Origin: Sporodiniella umbellata
Lineage: Eukaryota; Mucoromycota; Mucoromycetes; Mucorales; Rhizopodaceae
Direction of reading: 5' to 3'
Assembly (NCBI GenBank): GCA_025677835.1
Contig: JAIXMR010000011.1
Location: forward strand, 301,192-365,191
Length of the DNA stretch: 64,000 nucleotides
The notes below the pieces were generated by a model. It ran no database searches. It saw only the letters and a program-made list of their open reading frames with translations, and was not told where the DNA came from. Shown here in pieces: positions 46,301-57,461 of the stretch. A program made the position numbers and the translations under genes. Numbering within the stretch: position 1 is the stretch's first letter; each line of letters opens with the position of its first letter.

Positions 46301-47372
46301 TCATCAAACACGGCGATTTATGGTGATGTCTGATTTTGGGGTCATTCTATGGACTTGATTTTGTCATGTGCGGGATGAATAGAATTGAGGGTAAAAGCCT
46401 TTGTATAATCACAAGAATTACACCGCTTTCCCATACGCAAGGCTTCCTTTTTATGTAGTATTTGTTCAATTTTTGCACTACCTCTTTTTTTTTTTTTTTT
46501 TTTTTTTTTTGGAATTGTTCCTATTACAGTATTACAACGCGTTTTCCAAAAGTACCAGGATGGGGAATGCCGTACCGTAAGCATGAAACGAAAGGCAACT
46601 TATGTCTAAAGACTTCTCAGTGATCTAGTCTATTCGCTTCTGGAAAGTAAAGTTGACTCTGGCCAGAAAAAAGCAATATGCAACTCTCTTTCGGAGACTG
46701 TTTTGGTTCCCTCTTTCCAATTCGTCGCCAAAATGACGGAATATTGCGAATTTCAGACCAAAGTCGGATTGACAAGGAGTTGTGCACGTAGAGCGTCTTG
46801 GTACTACCAAAAGAAGATCAGGTAATGCTTGCCAAAACACAGTAGAGCAATGAAAACGGAATGTCTCGCTCTTAAAAAATCATTTTGTAAGAGTTATCAA
46901 TGTCACAAACCATGGTCTGCTTTTTCTGAGCAAGGAGAAATACATTTCAGTTTGAGAAACACTACAATAAGACTTTGAAAGCCTGTTTTTATCCATCTAT
47001 ATAAAACTGCGCAGTAACATATCCCTTCTTTGACAAGCGTTGGATATGTATAAAATGTAGATCACAAAGAAATGAGAGTCATTTACATGATGCGTGAGAT
47101 CCATTGTGTTTTGTTACCAGACGCGGTAGTTTTCTGATATAACCAACCGTAACCAAAGATGTTTTGCTTTAGAAATACAAAGTTGCACTGGTATTCATCT
47201 CTGTAGCGGACATTTTGTTTTTGCAAGGCAACAATTGAGTCCTTGCGAATTGCTTAAACCAATCAAATCAGAGCAAGTATTTCCAAGTCCTACAATTGAG
47301 GTGTAACAGAGGGGTGAGAAAAAAAAAAAAATTTTTTTTTTTTTTTACTATTTCTCTTTCACTTGTTTCAAT
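43376..47372. other. Four-kb gene-free stretch
   Basis: No convincing gene. The open frames present (for example 43671-44054) have no ATG start or family motif. Short TTTTG repeats lie at 44801-44820. T-run/A-run palindromes occur near 43892-43915 and 45681-45708. At 46.3-46.85 kb minus-strand frames (segments GKRCNSCDYTKAFTLN and KFAIFRHFGDELERGNQNSL) look like scraps of former coding DNA, but no family was recognised. An A-run followed by a T-run (47321-47346) directly precedes the cystathionine beta-synthase start. Confidence 0.5.
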
Positions 47373-48980
47373 ATGTCTACCGAACTCAAAAAGATTTTTG
47401 AAGAATTTAACCACAAACACAAGTAACGGAATTTGTTTGAAAAAGATGTTTATCTGACATGTTTTTATAGCACTGCTCCTGCACCCAAGATCAGTAACAC
47501 TATTTTGGAAAACATTGGACGTACTCCTTTGGTCCGTGTAGACAAGATTGCCAAAGAAGCGGGTTTAAAGTGTGAACTTTGTAAGTGTAGAAAAAAAAAA
47601 AAAAAAAAAAAAAAAAGGGGGGTATAGGATAAGTGTATGAACCGACTTTTGTGTGTAGTGGCCAAGTGTGAATTTTTCAATGCGGGTGGTTCAGTCAAAG
47701 ATCGTATTGCTGCCCGTATGGTAGACGAAGCAGAAAAGGCAGGTGTGCTTGTTCCTGGAGTAAGCACAATTATCGAACCTACGTCAGGCAACACAGGTAT
47801 TGGATTAGCACTTGCAGGTGCTGTGAAGGGATATCGTGTGATCATCACTTTACCCGAGAAGATGTCACAAGAAAAGGTAGATGTCTTGAAGGCCTTGGGT
47901 GCTGAAATCATCCGAACCCCCACTGAAGCTGCCTGGGATGCTCCCGAATCTCATATTGGCGTAGCTCGCAAGCTGAGAGACGAAATCCCTCACGCTGTCA
48001 TCTTGGATCAATACACCAACCCTTACAACCCCGTAGCCCACTACGATACCACTGCCGAAGAATTGTTGGAACAATGTGATGGCAAGATTGACATGTTGGT
48101 GGCTGGTGCTGGTACTGGCGGTACGATCTCTGGTATTGCTCAAAAGTTAAAAGAAAAACTTCCCAACATCAAGATTGTGGGAGTCGATCCTATTGGCTCC
48201 ATCTTGGCCCAACCCGAATCTTTGAACGTGGACGGCCCCTCTTACCAAGTGGAAGGTATTGGCTATGACTTTATTCCGGATGTCCTGAAGCGCCAATTGG
48301 TCGATGTGTGGGTCAAGTCAGAAGATAAGCCCTCTTTCTTGATGTCCCGTCGTTTGATCCGCGAAGAAGGCATTCTTTGCGGTGGCTCTTCTGGTACCGC
48401 CATGTACGCTGCTGTCCAGGCTGCAAAGGAGTTAGGGGAAGGTCAACGCTGCGTGGTAATGCTGCCTGACTCTGTTCGTAACTACATGACAAAGTTCTTG
48501 AACGACGATTGGATGAGAGAGCGTGGTTTCACAGACGAGAAATTTGAGGATCAAAGCTTTGAAAACAAGGCCAAAAAAGACTTTTCTGGCGCCGTGGTTC
48601 GCGACTTGAAGTTGGCAGATGCCATCACTATCGACGGAGAGACAACCTGTAAAGAAGCCATTGACTTGATGCAAGAAAAAGCCTTTGATCAATTACCTGT
48701 CACTGCCGGTCCTCGCCGTCGTCTTCGCGGCTTGGTTACCATGGGTAACATTTTGTCCCGCATGGCTTCCCAACGCGCTAATCCCTCTACCCCCGTATCG
48801 GATGTCATGTTCCATTTCACAAAGGGCTCCAAGGAGTTTGTAGAAATCACCGAATCCACACCTTTGGATAACCTCACTCGTTTCTTTGAAACTAACTCTA
48901 GTGCATTGGTCACAGAAGATGCCGTTGTCAAGCATGTCATTACCAAGGTTGACTTGCTCTCTTACTTGATCAAAAAATAG
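47373..48980 (+). CDS. CYS4: Cystathionine beta-synthase
   Basis: PLP enzyme joining serine and homocysteine to cystathionine in transsulfuration (cytosol). Three exons (47373-47422, 47471-47580, 47659-48980) give 493 residues, close to yeast Cys4. Catalytic core: [23 protein letters not shown], then [14 protein letters not shown] with Lys67 as the PLP Schiff-base lysine, [11 protein letters not shown] (PLP phosphate/substrate loop), [13 protein letters not shown] (glycine loop), and [12 protein letters not shown]. The C-terminal part (about 355-493) is a CBS-domain pair ([41 protein letters not shown]) like that through which AdoMet acts on other eukaryotic enzymes. The N-terminus is short, so the heme-binding extension of animal CBS is absent, as in other fungi. 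Codon use is GC-richer than in neighbours, suggesting strong expression. Intron 2 carries a ~25-A tract followed by G6. Confidence 0.94.
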
Positions 48981-49443
48981 TTTTTTTTTTTTCTCTTCTT
49001 CTTTTATTATTATTTAGACGTGTACCCTAAATAAACCTTGTAGTTTATAATAATCAACACTTGAACGTTACACCTAGGATCAAAAGGATTGCCGGCGATG
49101 CGGATCTACAGGCGTGTCCGTTGAAAATGCAGTTTTTATTTTTTTTTATTTTTGCATTGCATTGCCCTGGAGTATGACTTGTTTGTTTTCTTTGTTTCCT
49201 TACACCACCTGACTGCATTTTGTTTTTTTTTTTTTGTTTTTTAAGGCATTCCTCAATCTTACATATCTCCAAGGAGTATTAGGTGAGGGTCCGTTGCAGG
49301 CGGGGAGACAGATCCGAAGTCATCTTGCGGATCTCCAAATGACCTTGACAAAAAAGAAAAATATCTGCAGCGATAAAACAGAATCTGATTATTTTATCAC
49401 TTCTATTTCTTTTCCTTCTTTTTCTAATCGTTTCTTTTGAATT
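48981..49443. other. Intergenic region between CYS4 and the second MFS gene
   Basis: 463 bases, no gene supported. T tracts follow the CYS4 stop; the segment before 49444 is pyrimidine-rich (TTTCTTTTCCTTC), which fits a promoter and 5' leader. Confidence 0.55.
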
Positions 49444-51159
49444 ATGTCGAACGAGCTTAAGCAAGGGAAGCTTTTGAAGTCGAAATGGATGATTAAACCA
49501 CCCGTGGACTCAGACCCAAGACTATTGAGCGATCTAAGAAAGAACGTTATCTTATTGTCTATTAGTCTTTGCGCCTCTACCTCTGGGTTTTCTAGCACCA
49601 TCTATTTTCCAGGTAGGATCGCACAATGCGTAGGCCGTCAGGTAACTCACTCTATCTATTGAAAGGACTGCCTGCTGTAACGAGCGATTTGTCCGCGCCC
49701 CCTATCGCTACTACCTTGACTACAGCTCTCTTCATCTTAATCATGGGAATCGCACCTATTTTTTGGGCGGCACTGTCAGACTATTATCAAATAAGAAGGG
49801 TTTTGTTTCTCCTGTCAATGCTTATATTTGCTGTGTCTTCGCTCGGTTGCGCTCTTGTCAATAATATATGGGCACTGGTTGTTTTGCGTTGTATTCAATC
49901 GATAGGTTCCTCTTGTGCTACATCTGTGGGTGCAGGTACATGTTTTTTTTTTTTTTTTTTCATAGTCTCTTGATCTGTTTTAACACTTTATGTACAATTA
50001 ACTCTTATAATGTTAGGCGTGGTATCTGTAAGCCATTTCAAAAACTTCCAGAAGAGTCATCTCTAATCTGATTTTCTTTTAGGACTGCTATCCTGTAGAA
50101 AAAAGAGGTGCTGCGTTTGGCAAGTATTTCTTTGGCTTCTTCTTTGGTCCTCTTTTAGGACCTATCCTAGGTGGATTTTTGATTATGAGCCCTCTTAGTT
50201 GGCGAGCAACGTTTTGGTTCTGTTTTGCGCTCTCCCTATTCATCTTTGTCTTGGTCTTTTTTGCTTTGCCCGAGACATATCGAGTGGACGCAAGGTTCCC
50301 TGAAAAGCTACCGGTGGTTGTAGACAAAGCACCTTCGTTGTCTTCTACCGACACAGTAGAAAAAGCAAGTGACGAAAAAGAAACGGCCCTGAACATAACA
50401 GAGCAAAAAGAACAGGATCAGGCTGTCATCAGAAAAAGAATTAACCCTTTCGCACCGTTCTACATGCTGAAACATCCTGCTATTCTATTAGCTTCCCTAA
50501 GCTCAGGTATAGCCTTTGGCTGTATGTTTGCAACGGAGACTATCACACCTGATTTATACGAAACACATTACGGATTTGACTCATGGAAGACAGGTGATGC
50601 TTCAAAACATCATACACGCATAGCAAAATAACTGAATAACCCTTTAGGCTTGAGTTATCTTGGTGGTGGACTTGGCAACGTGATGGGTGCCATCGTTTCA
50701 GGCAACACGTCCGATCGACTCATGCTTCTCTCTCGAAAAAAGCGCGGGGGAAAGATCGTGACTGAAGACAGATTAACGCTAACCGTTTGGCCAGGAATCG
50801 CTTTGTTTTTGCCTTTTGGGCTGCTCTTGTTTGGATGGACGATCGTATACAATAAATCTGTATGGGCCCCAATTGTTGGATTCGGCTGTCTTAATTTCGG
50901 AATGAACCTCGTCATGGCATCCACTTCTGCTTATCTCGTAGACTCTTTTCCAGGAAAAGGCGCTTCAGTTACTGCAGCCTCTAGTTTTGTTCGAATGACG
51001 TTGGCATGCGTACTTACCCTTGCTTCAAATCCCATGGTGATTGCTATAGGTGCTGGATGGACCACTCTTTTTCTATCAGTTTTATGCATTGTAGGCACAC
51101 TCCTCCTGCTACTTCTTAAGGTCAAAGGACATGCCATGAGAGAGAGGGTCGTTCTTTAG
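49444..51159 (+). CDS. MFS transporter, DHA1 (12-TM) type
   Basis: Probable proton antiporter for drugs or polyamines. Five exons (49444-49612, 49666-49935, 50017-50027, 50083-50593, 50648-51159) give 490 residues. TM1 ends in STIYFPGLPAVTSDL, a DHA1 landmark. Motif A is WAALSDYYQIRRVLF. The block GAGVVSDCYPVEKRGAAFG (after TM4) is completed by an 11-nt exon; GPLLGPILGGF is motif C. A charged cytoplasmic loop (about 250-305, with many Lys/Glu) divides the two six-helix halves. The second half includes GLSYLGGGLGNVMGAIVSG and NTSDRL. The joined length of 1473 nt divides by three and every junction is GT-AG. Closest in layout to the QDR/TPO-like fungal subfamilies; the substrate is unknown. Confidence 0.88.
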
Positions 51160-51630
51160 ATTTCAATAGCTAACCTACCCTTTTGCCAATATATTACGTT
51201 TGTATCAAGTCTTCAAACTTACATTGTACCATATCAATCATGCATACATCCTGCATCTATGCTTATTTTATCAACTTTGCTTTCCTTTCTATAGCAAGAG
51301 AGAATCTATTGTTTTTTTTTTAATAAACATTATATCCAAATGCATGTACTAGTATCAATCTAGCTAGGTGTTATGTACAATCATACAGTATGCAGCAAAA
51401 GATTTTTTTTTTATATGTAAACCACTATCAGCTTTTTTTTATCAATCCATCAGCAATATCAGCTTACTAAAAACCTCAAATTCCAAATTTGGGTATTCAA
51501 AAACCGTATGTTGATCCCTTGTATACCTTTATTCAATCGCAACACTCTGAGTGAACTGTTATTGAATTTGCATATCGTTTTTTTTTTTTTTTTAGTGACT
51601 CTTTTTCAGACAACAAACACTCTATTTTCA
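51160..51630. other. Intergenic region between MFS and SCI1-like genes
   Basis: 471 bases with no supported gene. A T15 tract ending in TTTAG at about 51579-51594 looks like a splice acceptor, so the SCI1-like gene may have a 5'-UTR intron. Confidence 0.45.
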
Positions 51631-52718
51631 ATGCACAGTAGAAGCCATCGTGAGCCTGAAAGGCATTCTCGTAACTCAAACAAACGCTCGCACGAATCTC
51701 AATCGTCACGCGAAACAATAGAGCGTAAGTGCTTTCTCCTGGAAAAGAACATGCTTTAAAGCTTTACATATTTTTTTTTTTTTTTTGTACCAAACTAGCC
51801 ATTAGTGAGGATGACTACTTTGAAAAAGCTACTGAATTCAGACTTTGGCTGAAAGAACATAAAGACTTGTATTTTGACGAGTTGAGTTCAAAAGATGCAA
51901 GATACTACTTTAAAAAGTTTACCAAAAAATGGAATCGGAATGAACTTAAAAGTACAATGGGTACAATGAACTATTTTAAAAGACTAACCCATGGCTGTTT
52001 TAGGCAAATACTACAAAGGCCTTAATCCGTCGCACCTTGAATCTTCTGATTCGACACGGTACAAGTGGTCATTTGCAAAAAACCTGGACAAGATGGAAAT
52101 GGACACCATTCGAGATTCGGTTGACAGCATGACCAGTCGTAACAGTGGCGATGATAAACTTAGAGAGAGCGGAAAAAGAAGAAATGTCGGTCCTGCCCTT
52201 CCTGATCGTGTAGGTAAGGCTTTTCTTTTTTTTTTTTGTAAGAAAAGACAATTGATCTTTATATAAAGATAGAGAAGAGCAATACGAAAGACAGGTTTTA
52301 GAGCGTAAACACGAAGCCAAAAGAAATCGAAGCCGAAGAGAAGCCATGCTAGATGAAGTAGCACCAAAGCAGGAGGGTCGAGAAGCGATGTTACTTAAAA
52401 AAAAAGCTTTAAATGCTTATCACAAACGAGAAAGAAGCCCTGATGTTGAACTAAGCGAGGCAGATCTGATGGGAGGAGATGATTTTCAGTCAACGTAGGC
52501 ACTACTCGCTGCATACATGTACTAAATGTTTCCTTGTCTATAGGCTCGCAGCAGAGAAAAGACGTATTCAAGCAAGAGAGTCGCGTCAGGCTGAGAGGCG
52601 AGAACAGAGGCTAGCACCCATCATGAGTAAAATGGATGATTACAAGGCAAAAGAAAGCGCTACAATGGAGATGTTCAAGCGCATGGCTGAGGAACAAAGA
52701 AAGAAAGGAAACTTTTAA
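51631..52718 (+). CDS. SCI1-like (style cell-cycle inhibitor family) charged nuclear protein
   Basis: Five exons (51631-51724, 51799-51951, 52004-52213, 52269-52494, 52544-52718) give 285 residues. After an Arg/Ser/His-rich N-terminus comes the conserved block TEFRLWLKEHKDLYFDELSS, then ARYYFKKFTKKWNRNELKSK, YYKGLNP and TRYKWSFA (about residues 40-115), as in plant SCI1-type proteins and fungal relatives. The remainder is highly charged helix (REEQYERQVLERKHEAKRNR; LAAEKRRIQARESRQAERRE) and ends in MDDYKAKESATMEMFKRMAE, the usual C-terminal box. SCI1 acts in the nucleus in plants; no biochemical activity is known in fungi, so the name reflects similarity only. An AATAAA overlaps the stop, and the opposing NCS6 stop is 22 nt away. 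Confidence 0.68.
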
Positions 52719-52740
52719 ATAAACCTTTATTGCTTAAGCA

Positions 52741-54134
52741 CTACCATGTAGTGTCTTTTTTGTCGAGCTTTGCATCATGAAGGATACCTCCAGGTACTCT
52801 AGGTGGCGGTGTGTATACATCTTTTGGATCCCGTGGTTTAATTAGTTCAAGTTCACTGTTTTCGGCCTTGATATCTGAAAAGAATTTAACTTTCACTACT
52901 GATTCGTCTAGATCTCCTGATTTTTCTATTTGCTCGCGTTGCTAAAGTGCAAACACACATACACACACACATGAATACTCAATAAATAGATATTTGATGC
53001 ATGTAATTATGTACCGCTTTTGATTGTTTTCCGATTCCCATCTGTGGCAGCCCACGGTTGAGCCCTTCCAAAAGCATACATGCTTTACATATAGAGTTTG
53101 AAGACATATAGCCACATCGAGTACATGTCATAGAAGTAGGCATTTTTGTGTCGGATTTTATTTCAAATGCCTCACCAGAGTGGATAATATCTAGAAAATG
53201 CGTTTAGACACTTTTATATATATATACTTGGCTACCTATAATTGCACTAGGTCTAACTGCTTCTAAGTCTTTCAAAAATGTACGAGCATATCCACGGTAT
53301 GCATTGGGGGAATATATGCACTCTGTCGAGAAATAATCAAGCTTTTTGAAATAAGCGTACATAACAATTTCTTTTTCATAAGTGTATTTGAAAGGCTTAG
53401 ATCTCCTGATTGCGCTTTCTCCTTGGGTTACAATCTCAGTACATCGACCTAAACGAGCAATATCTCCACGGAAGACTAGTTTTTTTTTTTTTTTGGCTTT
53501 TTTCAGTATGCTTTTTTATTTTGCCTGTGTCGTTTTTACTTACTATTCATCAAAATAGTTTCGGCTATATCGTCTGCATTGTGGCCTGTGACAATATGTT
53601 GTATCCCCAACATAGCTGAACCTCGATCAAGTGCCTGTCGTCTAAAGACACCGCAGTACGTACAGTTGTTTTTACGTCCTACTTCACTGACAATTTCGTC
53701 CATACTCCAGCCATAAAGTTCATGATAAGACACGATTTTTAGTGGAAGATCGTATTGTTGTTGATTGCGCTTCACTGTTTCTAAAGAATCATCTCGGTAT
53801 CCTGTGATACCCTCATCAACAGACAATAGGTATAGATCTAATCCATAATCGTAGCGATCGTTGAGTGTCTTCATAATGTGAGCTAAAACAGTTGAATCTA
53901 AAATCAAAAAGCGACCATAAGATCCTTGAATCGTTCATTTAAAAGCTCACCTTTGCCGCCACTGGCCCCAATGGCTACCTTTTCACCACGACTAAATAAC
54001 TGTGTACTTTGGATGGTGTGGTGGATTTCGGTTTCAAAAACATAAAAAAAGCACGGCTGACAGATCTGTTGTCCAGTTTTGGGCCGTTTTAGAACAGCCC
54101 TACTCTTATTGCAAAGTACACATAATTTGACCAT
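52741..54134 (-). CDS. NCS6: Cytoplasmic tRNA 2-thiolation protein 1 (NCS6/CTU1)
   Basis: Catalytic ATP-dependent thiolase that, with NCS2/CTU2, puts the 2-thio group on wobble U34 of tRNA-Lys, -Glu and -Gln. Five exons (53951-54134, 53544-53897, 53236-53475, 53015-53190, 52741-52941) give 384 residues. Seen: N-terminal zinc pairs Cys5-x2-Cys8 and Cys25-x2-Cys28; PP-loop SGGKDS (residues 58-63), completed across intron 1; the catalytic-site cysteine context [28 protein letters not shown]; a later Cys in [17 protein letters not shown]; and a C-terminal zinc ribbon with [20 protein letters not shown]. All are family hallmarks and the length is normal. The ATG at 54134 was chosen because the zinc motif follows directly. 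The C-terminal tail ([17 protein letters not shown]) is less conserved. Confidence 0.93.
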
Positions 54135-54545
54135 TTTCAATAGCTAAAAAAAGTAAAAATAAAAAATCACACAAAAAGATTTGTGGCTAATACTCAGCTA
54201 AAATGATTGGCTTCAATCTTTTACAGAAAAAAAAAAAAAAAAGAGATTATTTAAAACCATCCTCTTTTCTGTTTGCAGTAACGGTTATTATTGCTCAATA
54301 AATTTCCAAAAAACGCTTTTTCTGCCTCCTTTTTTTCACCCACTTTTATTTTTTATGAGATAAAGACTATAAAAAAACAAGTCTTTTGAATAATAAGCCA
54401 AATACAAATCTGTACTGTATTTTATGTGATGCTTTTATTTTCTTTCATGGATTGACATCCACTTGAAAGTCTAGACTGGCGGAGATACTGCTTTGAAAAT
54501 ACCAGAAATGATTTTTTGTAGTGCTTTTTTTTTTTTTTCTCAAAC
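54135..54545. promoter_or_regulatory. Divergent promoter region, NCS6 and the 955-residue gene
   Basis: 411 bases between two start codons. It holds an A16 tract (about 54226-54242), a TATAAAAAAA motif near 54368 on the plus strand, and a T12 tract right before the ATG at 54546. Confidence 0.4.
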
Positions 54546-57413
54546 ATGGACCTTCGTAATTTACTCAACCAAAATGAGGAAAACAAAAGTCTTTCACTTG
54601 CTCAGATTTCAGAATTGCTTGAAGCTAGCAACAATGCCAAGTCTATTGAGAAGATTACAAATGCCACTTTCACCTTTCCCCGCTCAAAACCAGAGTCATT
54701 TACTTTTTTTAACGTGTTCATACAGCTCTTGTTATCCATCGCTCACGAAGAGGATCTCTATGAGCAACAATACACTAGGTCCATAATAATTGATTCTCTT
54801 CGTACAGGAATTAACGGTCTATTAAACCAATTCGGTATGGATTGGCTCCTTGAATTTCCTCAAGAGCTCACTACAAAAACTTGGGTTTCGCTTCGTAGTA
54901 GCAATGACACCAGCATTCTTATCTATCTTTACGGACTTGTACTTGCATTATCCAAAAGCTCAGAATTTGCAAACTCAAACGCTTGGATCAATGGCCTTGT
55001 AAATTTTGTTCAGTCAGATACGCATGAAATTATGACACATCTCTGGCTAAACCTGTGTGCAATTGACGATGCCAAAAACCAACAACAATTTAAAAAAGCC
55101 TTTCTAAATGTGCTTGAATCTCGATTAAATACACAACAGCCGTCAGCTCAAAAAGCACAAGAGCAAACACTGGTACTATTGAAAAGAAGGGACGCAAATT
55201 ATCTTGCAACAAAAATAGATCAGCAACTCGGAAATGCCTTAGCCAGACCTCCATTTACTTCTGATGAGTTTATGCTGGCCTTGTTAGAATTCGAAAAGCA
55301 CAGCCAGGCAAACCAAGGACTGTTGTATCACGCAGTTTGCTCTAATTTATTTAGAGTTAGAAGAGAAAGTGGTAAATCATTCGTTGACACGAAAAAAAAA
55401 ATAATGACTTTTGTAATAGATGAGCCAGAAAAAAATAATCCGCTATTAAGCTTTCCGCTGCTATTAGCGTCTCCAATTGACGACAAGCATCATGCAGAAA
55501 GATGTTTAGCTGAGTGTAGCAGATTCTGGATCCAAAAAATGGAAAATATGATACCAGACGAGTTTGACACTTTTATGATTGTCTTGATCAAACAACACTA
55601 TCCAACAGAGCAGAAAACCAACCTCGACTTCGTTTTGGCAGATTGGGCAATTAAAGATAGATTTGGTCGACACAGAAGTCTTATTGTCGATACAATATTA
55701 CAATTGCTTAACACCACTCGATACAATAACAGAACCGCACCGTTCTACACGTTCACACAGCTTTTTCACTTACGAGAAGAGCATCTGGGAGACAACAAAA
55801 GTTTCAAAAAAGCTAAAATAAGCGCAGATCCAAATTTAGTGGTGGCATGTTTGTCTATTTTAAAAAGAATGACGCAAGTTAAGACAGACACTTTTGGAAA
55901 AACAGAATCGTGGCTAGGAGACTGTCTACGAGTAACAGAATCCGACATTTCTAAGCGATACATTGAGTGGCTTTGTAAAACGATTGAAGTGAGCAGAAAC
56001 CATAAACAAAAAAGCGCATATCTACGATTTTTAGATACGGCTTTGAGAGAAACCATAGATCATCCATACCATATAGTACCTATCATATTGAGATCCTTTG
56101 ATGATACCCTGTTAGCTTGGTTTTTTAAGCTGAATGTAGCAAGTGGGCTTTTGACCAACTACTTTGGAGGTGTAGCACAATGGACAACACGTAACCTAGT
56201 GTGTGATTTACTCACACACAAAAGCAAAGACTTTGTAGCCAAACTTTTATCGTTTCTCAGAAGCCAAATGGATGACACAAATCCCAACTCTACAAAGTCA
56301 AGAAAGTGGTTTATTAATCACTTTTTGGAGCCAATACTGTTCCTGGCTGGACATGAACAAGGTAAAAGTACCAAAAATGTCGCGTGGCGTATTTTCAGTC
56401 AATTTTTTAAAACGCGAGATGACTTTGAATGGTACTTCCAGACTCCCTTAATCGATCAACAATCACCTTTCAATATATTGGATATTTCAAAATCTCGAGA
56501 CATTTATTCCACACGTCACATGGGCCTAGCATCTGTTGTTCAAAAGTTTGGTGTATTAAAAGATAATGCAAAAAAGGAGGGCTTAGTTAAGATGTGGTTC
56601 GACTTATGGACTAGCTTAGGTGACAACGGACTCTATAAATTCACAGTACCTATTAGTTGGGTATTACACTGCTTTGGACTCTATGACCAGGCCCCGGTTG
56701 TTATAAAACAAATGATTGAACAGTTTATTAAAATCGGTATGGAATCAGCAAATCTTAATCAAGAAGGCTTCCTTGGAATGGTGTCTGAAAGAAGCTTCAA
56801 AGATCGTATGATGGACTTAGTTTTGCTTTCGGATGCTCCTGAACCTGACAGTCTATTTGATTTGTTTTTAAAAACTACCTCTAAAGAACCAGATACACCA
56901 AATCATATAATCACCTCTATTGTAAATATCTTGATGGAATTGGAGGTGGACTTGGAAATAAAAATAACAAACACATTTACCACAGCATCAAATCTCAAAA
57001 CAGAGGAACAGACAAAGGCCAGAAGCAAAAAAAATACAACAAAAAAAACGAAACAAAAAACAGAAATTCAAAAGAGCTTGCAGAAAGAAGTACGCGAGCA
57101 ATATATCAAAGCCCTAGAAATTCTTATCCATCGACTTGTCAATTTCTTGCTCTCTTTTTTAAATCATACTACACTAAACACATCTGAAACTAAGCAACAT
57201 ATAAAGCACCAACTTCTTCACACCCCGCTATTCTATGATACTCTAGGAAAACTCTTGAATTTAACGGAACCCTTTAAAGCTTTACAAAAAGATCTCCAAA
57301 GCATCGTTGAAATAGGAATCGACTATGTTGGAAGGCAAAAAGATGGCAAGGCAATGTTGCTTACTATAACGAAGCTTACAAAAAATTGGGGAACATCTGT
57401 TAATAAAATGTGA
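54546..57413 (+). CDS. Large helical protein of unknown function, 955 residues
   Basis: One uninterrupted frame of 955 codons, unusual here because most long genes are split. I recognise no named family. The sequence is Leu/Ile-rich amphipathic helix from end to end (for example TFFNVFIQLLLSIAHEEDLY, FMLALLEFEKHSQANQGLLY, GLVKMWFDLWTSLGDNGLY), with no membrane segment, signal peptide or catalytic motif, which suggests an alpha-solenoid (HEAT-like) scaffold. A Lys/Thr-rich basic stretch at about 815-850 (ARSKKNTTKKTKQKTEIQKS) could be a nuclear signal or linker. Tryptophans are scattered, consistent with a folded protein. The ATG at 54546 follows a T tract and starts a protein-like sequence at once. 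Candidates would be nuclear scaffold or repair proteins, but no assignment is supported. Confidence 0.85.
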   Translation: MDLRNLLNQNEENKSLSLAQISELLEASNNAKSIEKITNATFTFPRSKPESFTFFNVFIQLLLSIAHEEDLYEQQYTRSIIIDSLRTGINGLLNQFGMDWLLEFPQELTTKTWVSLRSSNDTSILIYLYGLVLALSKSSEFANSNAWINGLVNFVQSDTHEIMTHLWLNLCAIDDAKNQQQFKKAFLNVLESRLNTQQPSAQKAQEQTLVLLKRRDANYLATKIDQQLGNALARPPFTSDEFMLALLEFEKHSQANQGLLYHAVCSNLFRVRRESGKSFVDTKKKIMTFVIDEPEKNNPLLSFPLLLASPIDDKHHAERCLAECSRFWIQKMENMIPDEFDTFMIVLIKQHYPTEQKTNLDFVLADWAIKDRFGRHRSLIVDTILQLLNTTRYNNRTAPFYTFTQLFHLREEHLGDNKSFKKAKISADPNLVVACLSILKRMTQVKTDTFGKTESWLGDCLRVTESDISKRYIEWLCKTIEVSRNHKQKSAYLRFLDTALRETIDHPYHIVPIILRSFDDTLLAWFFKLNVASGLLTNYFGGVAQWTTRNLVCDLLTHKSKDFVAKLLSFLRSQMDDTNPNSTKSRKWFINHFLEPILFLAGHEQGKSTKNVAWRIFSQFFKTRDDFEWYFQTPLIDQQSPFNILDISKSRDIYSTRHMGLASVVQKFGVLKDNAKKEGLVKMWFDLWTSLGDNGLYKFTVPISWVLHCFGLYDQAPVVIKQMIEQFIKIGMESANLNQEGFLGMVSERSFKDRMMDLVLLSDAPEPDSLFDLFLKTTSKEPDTPNHIITSIVNILMELEVDLEIKITNTFTTASNLKTEEQTKARSKKNTTKKTKQKTEIQKSLQKEVREQYIKALEILIHRLVNFLLSFLNHTTLNTSETKQHIKHQLLHTPLFYDTLGKLLNLTEPFKALQKDLQSIVEIGIDYVGRQKDGKAMLLTITKLTKNWGTSVNKM

Positions 57414-57461
57414 ATTATATAAGGGTAACTTTATTTTCTTTTTGCAACCTGTATTATAACA

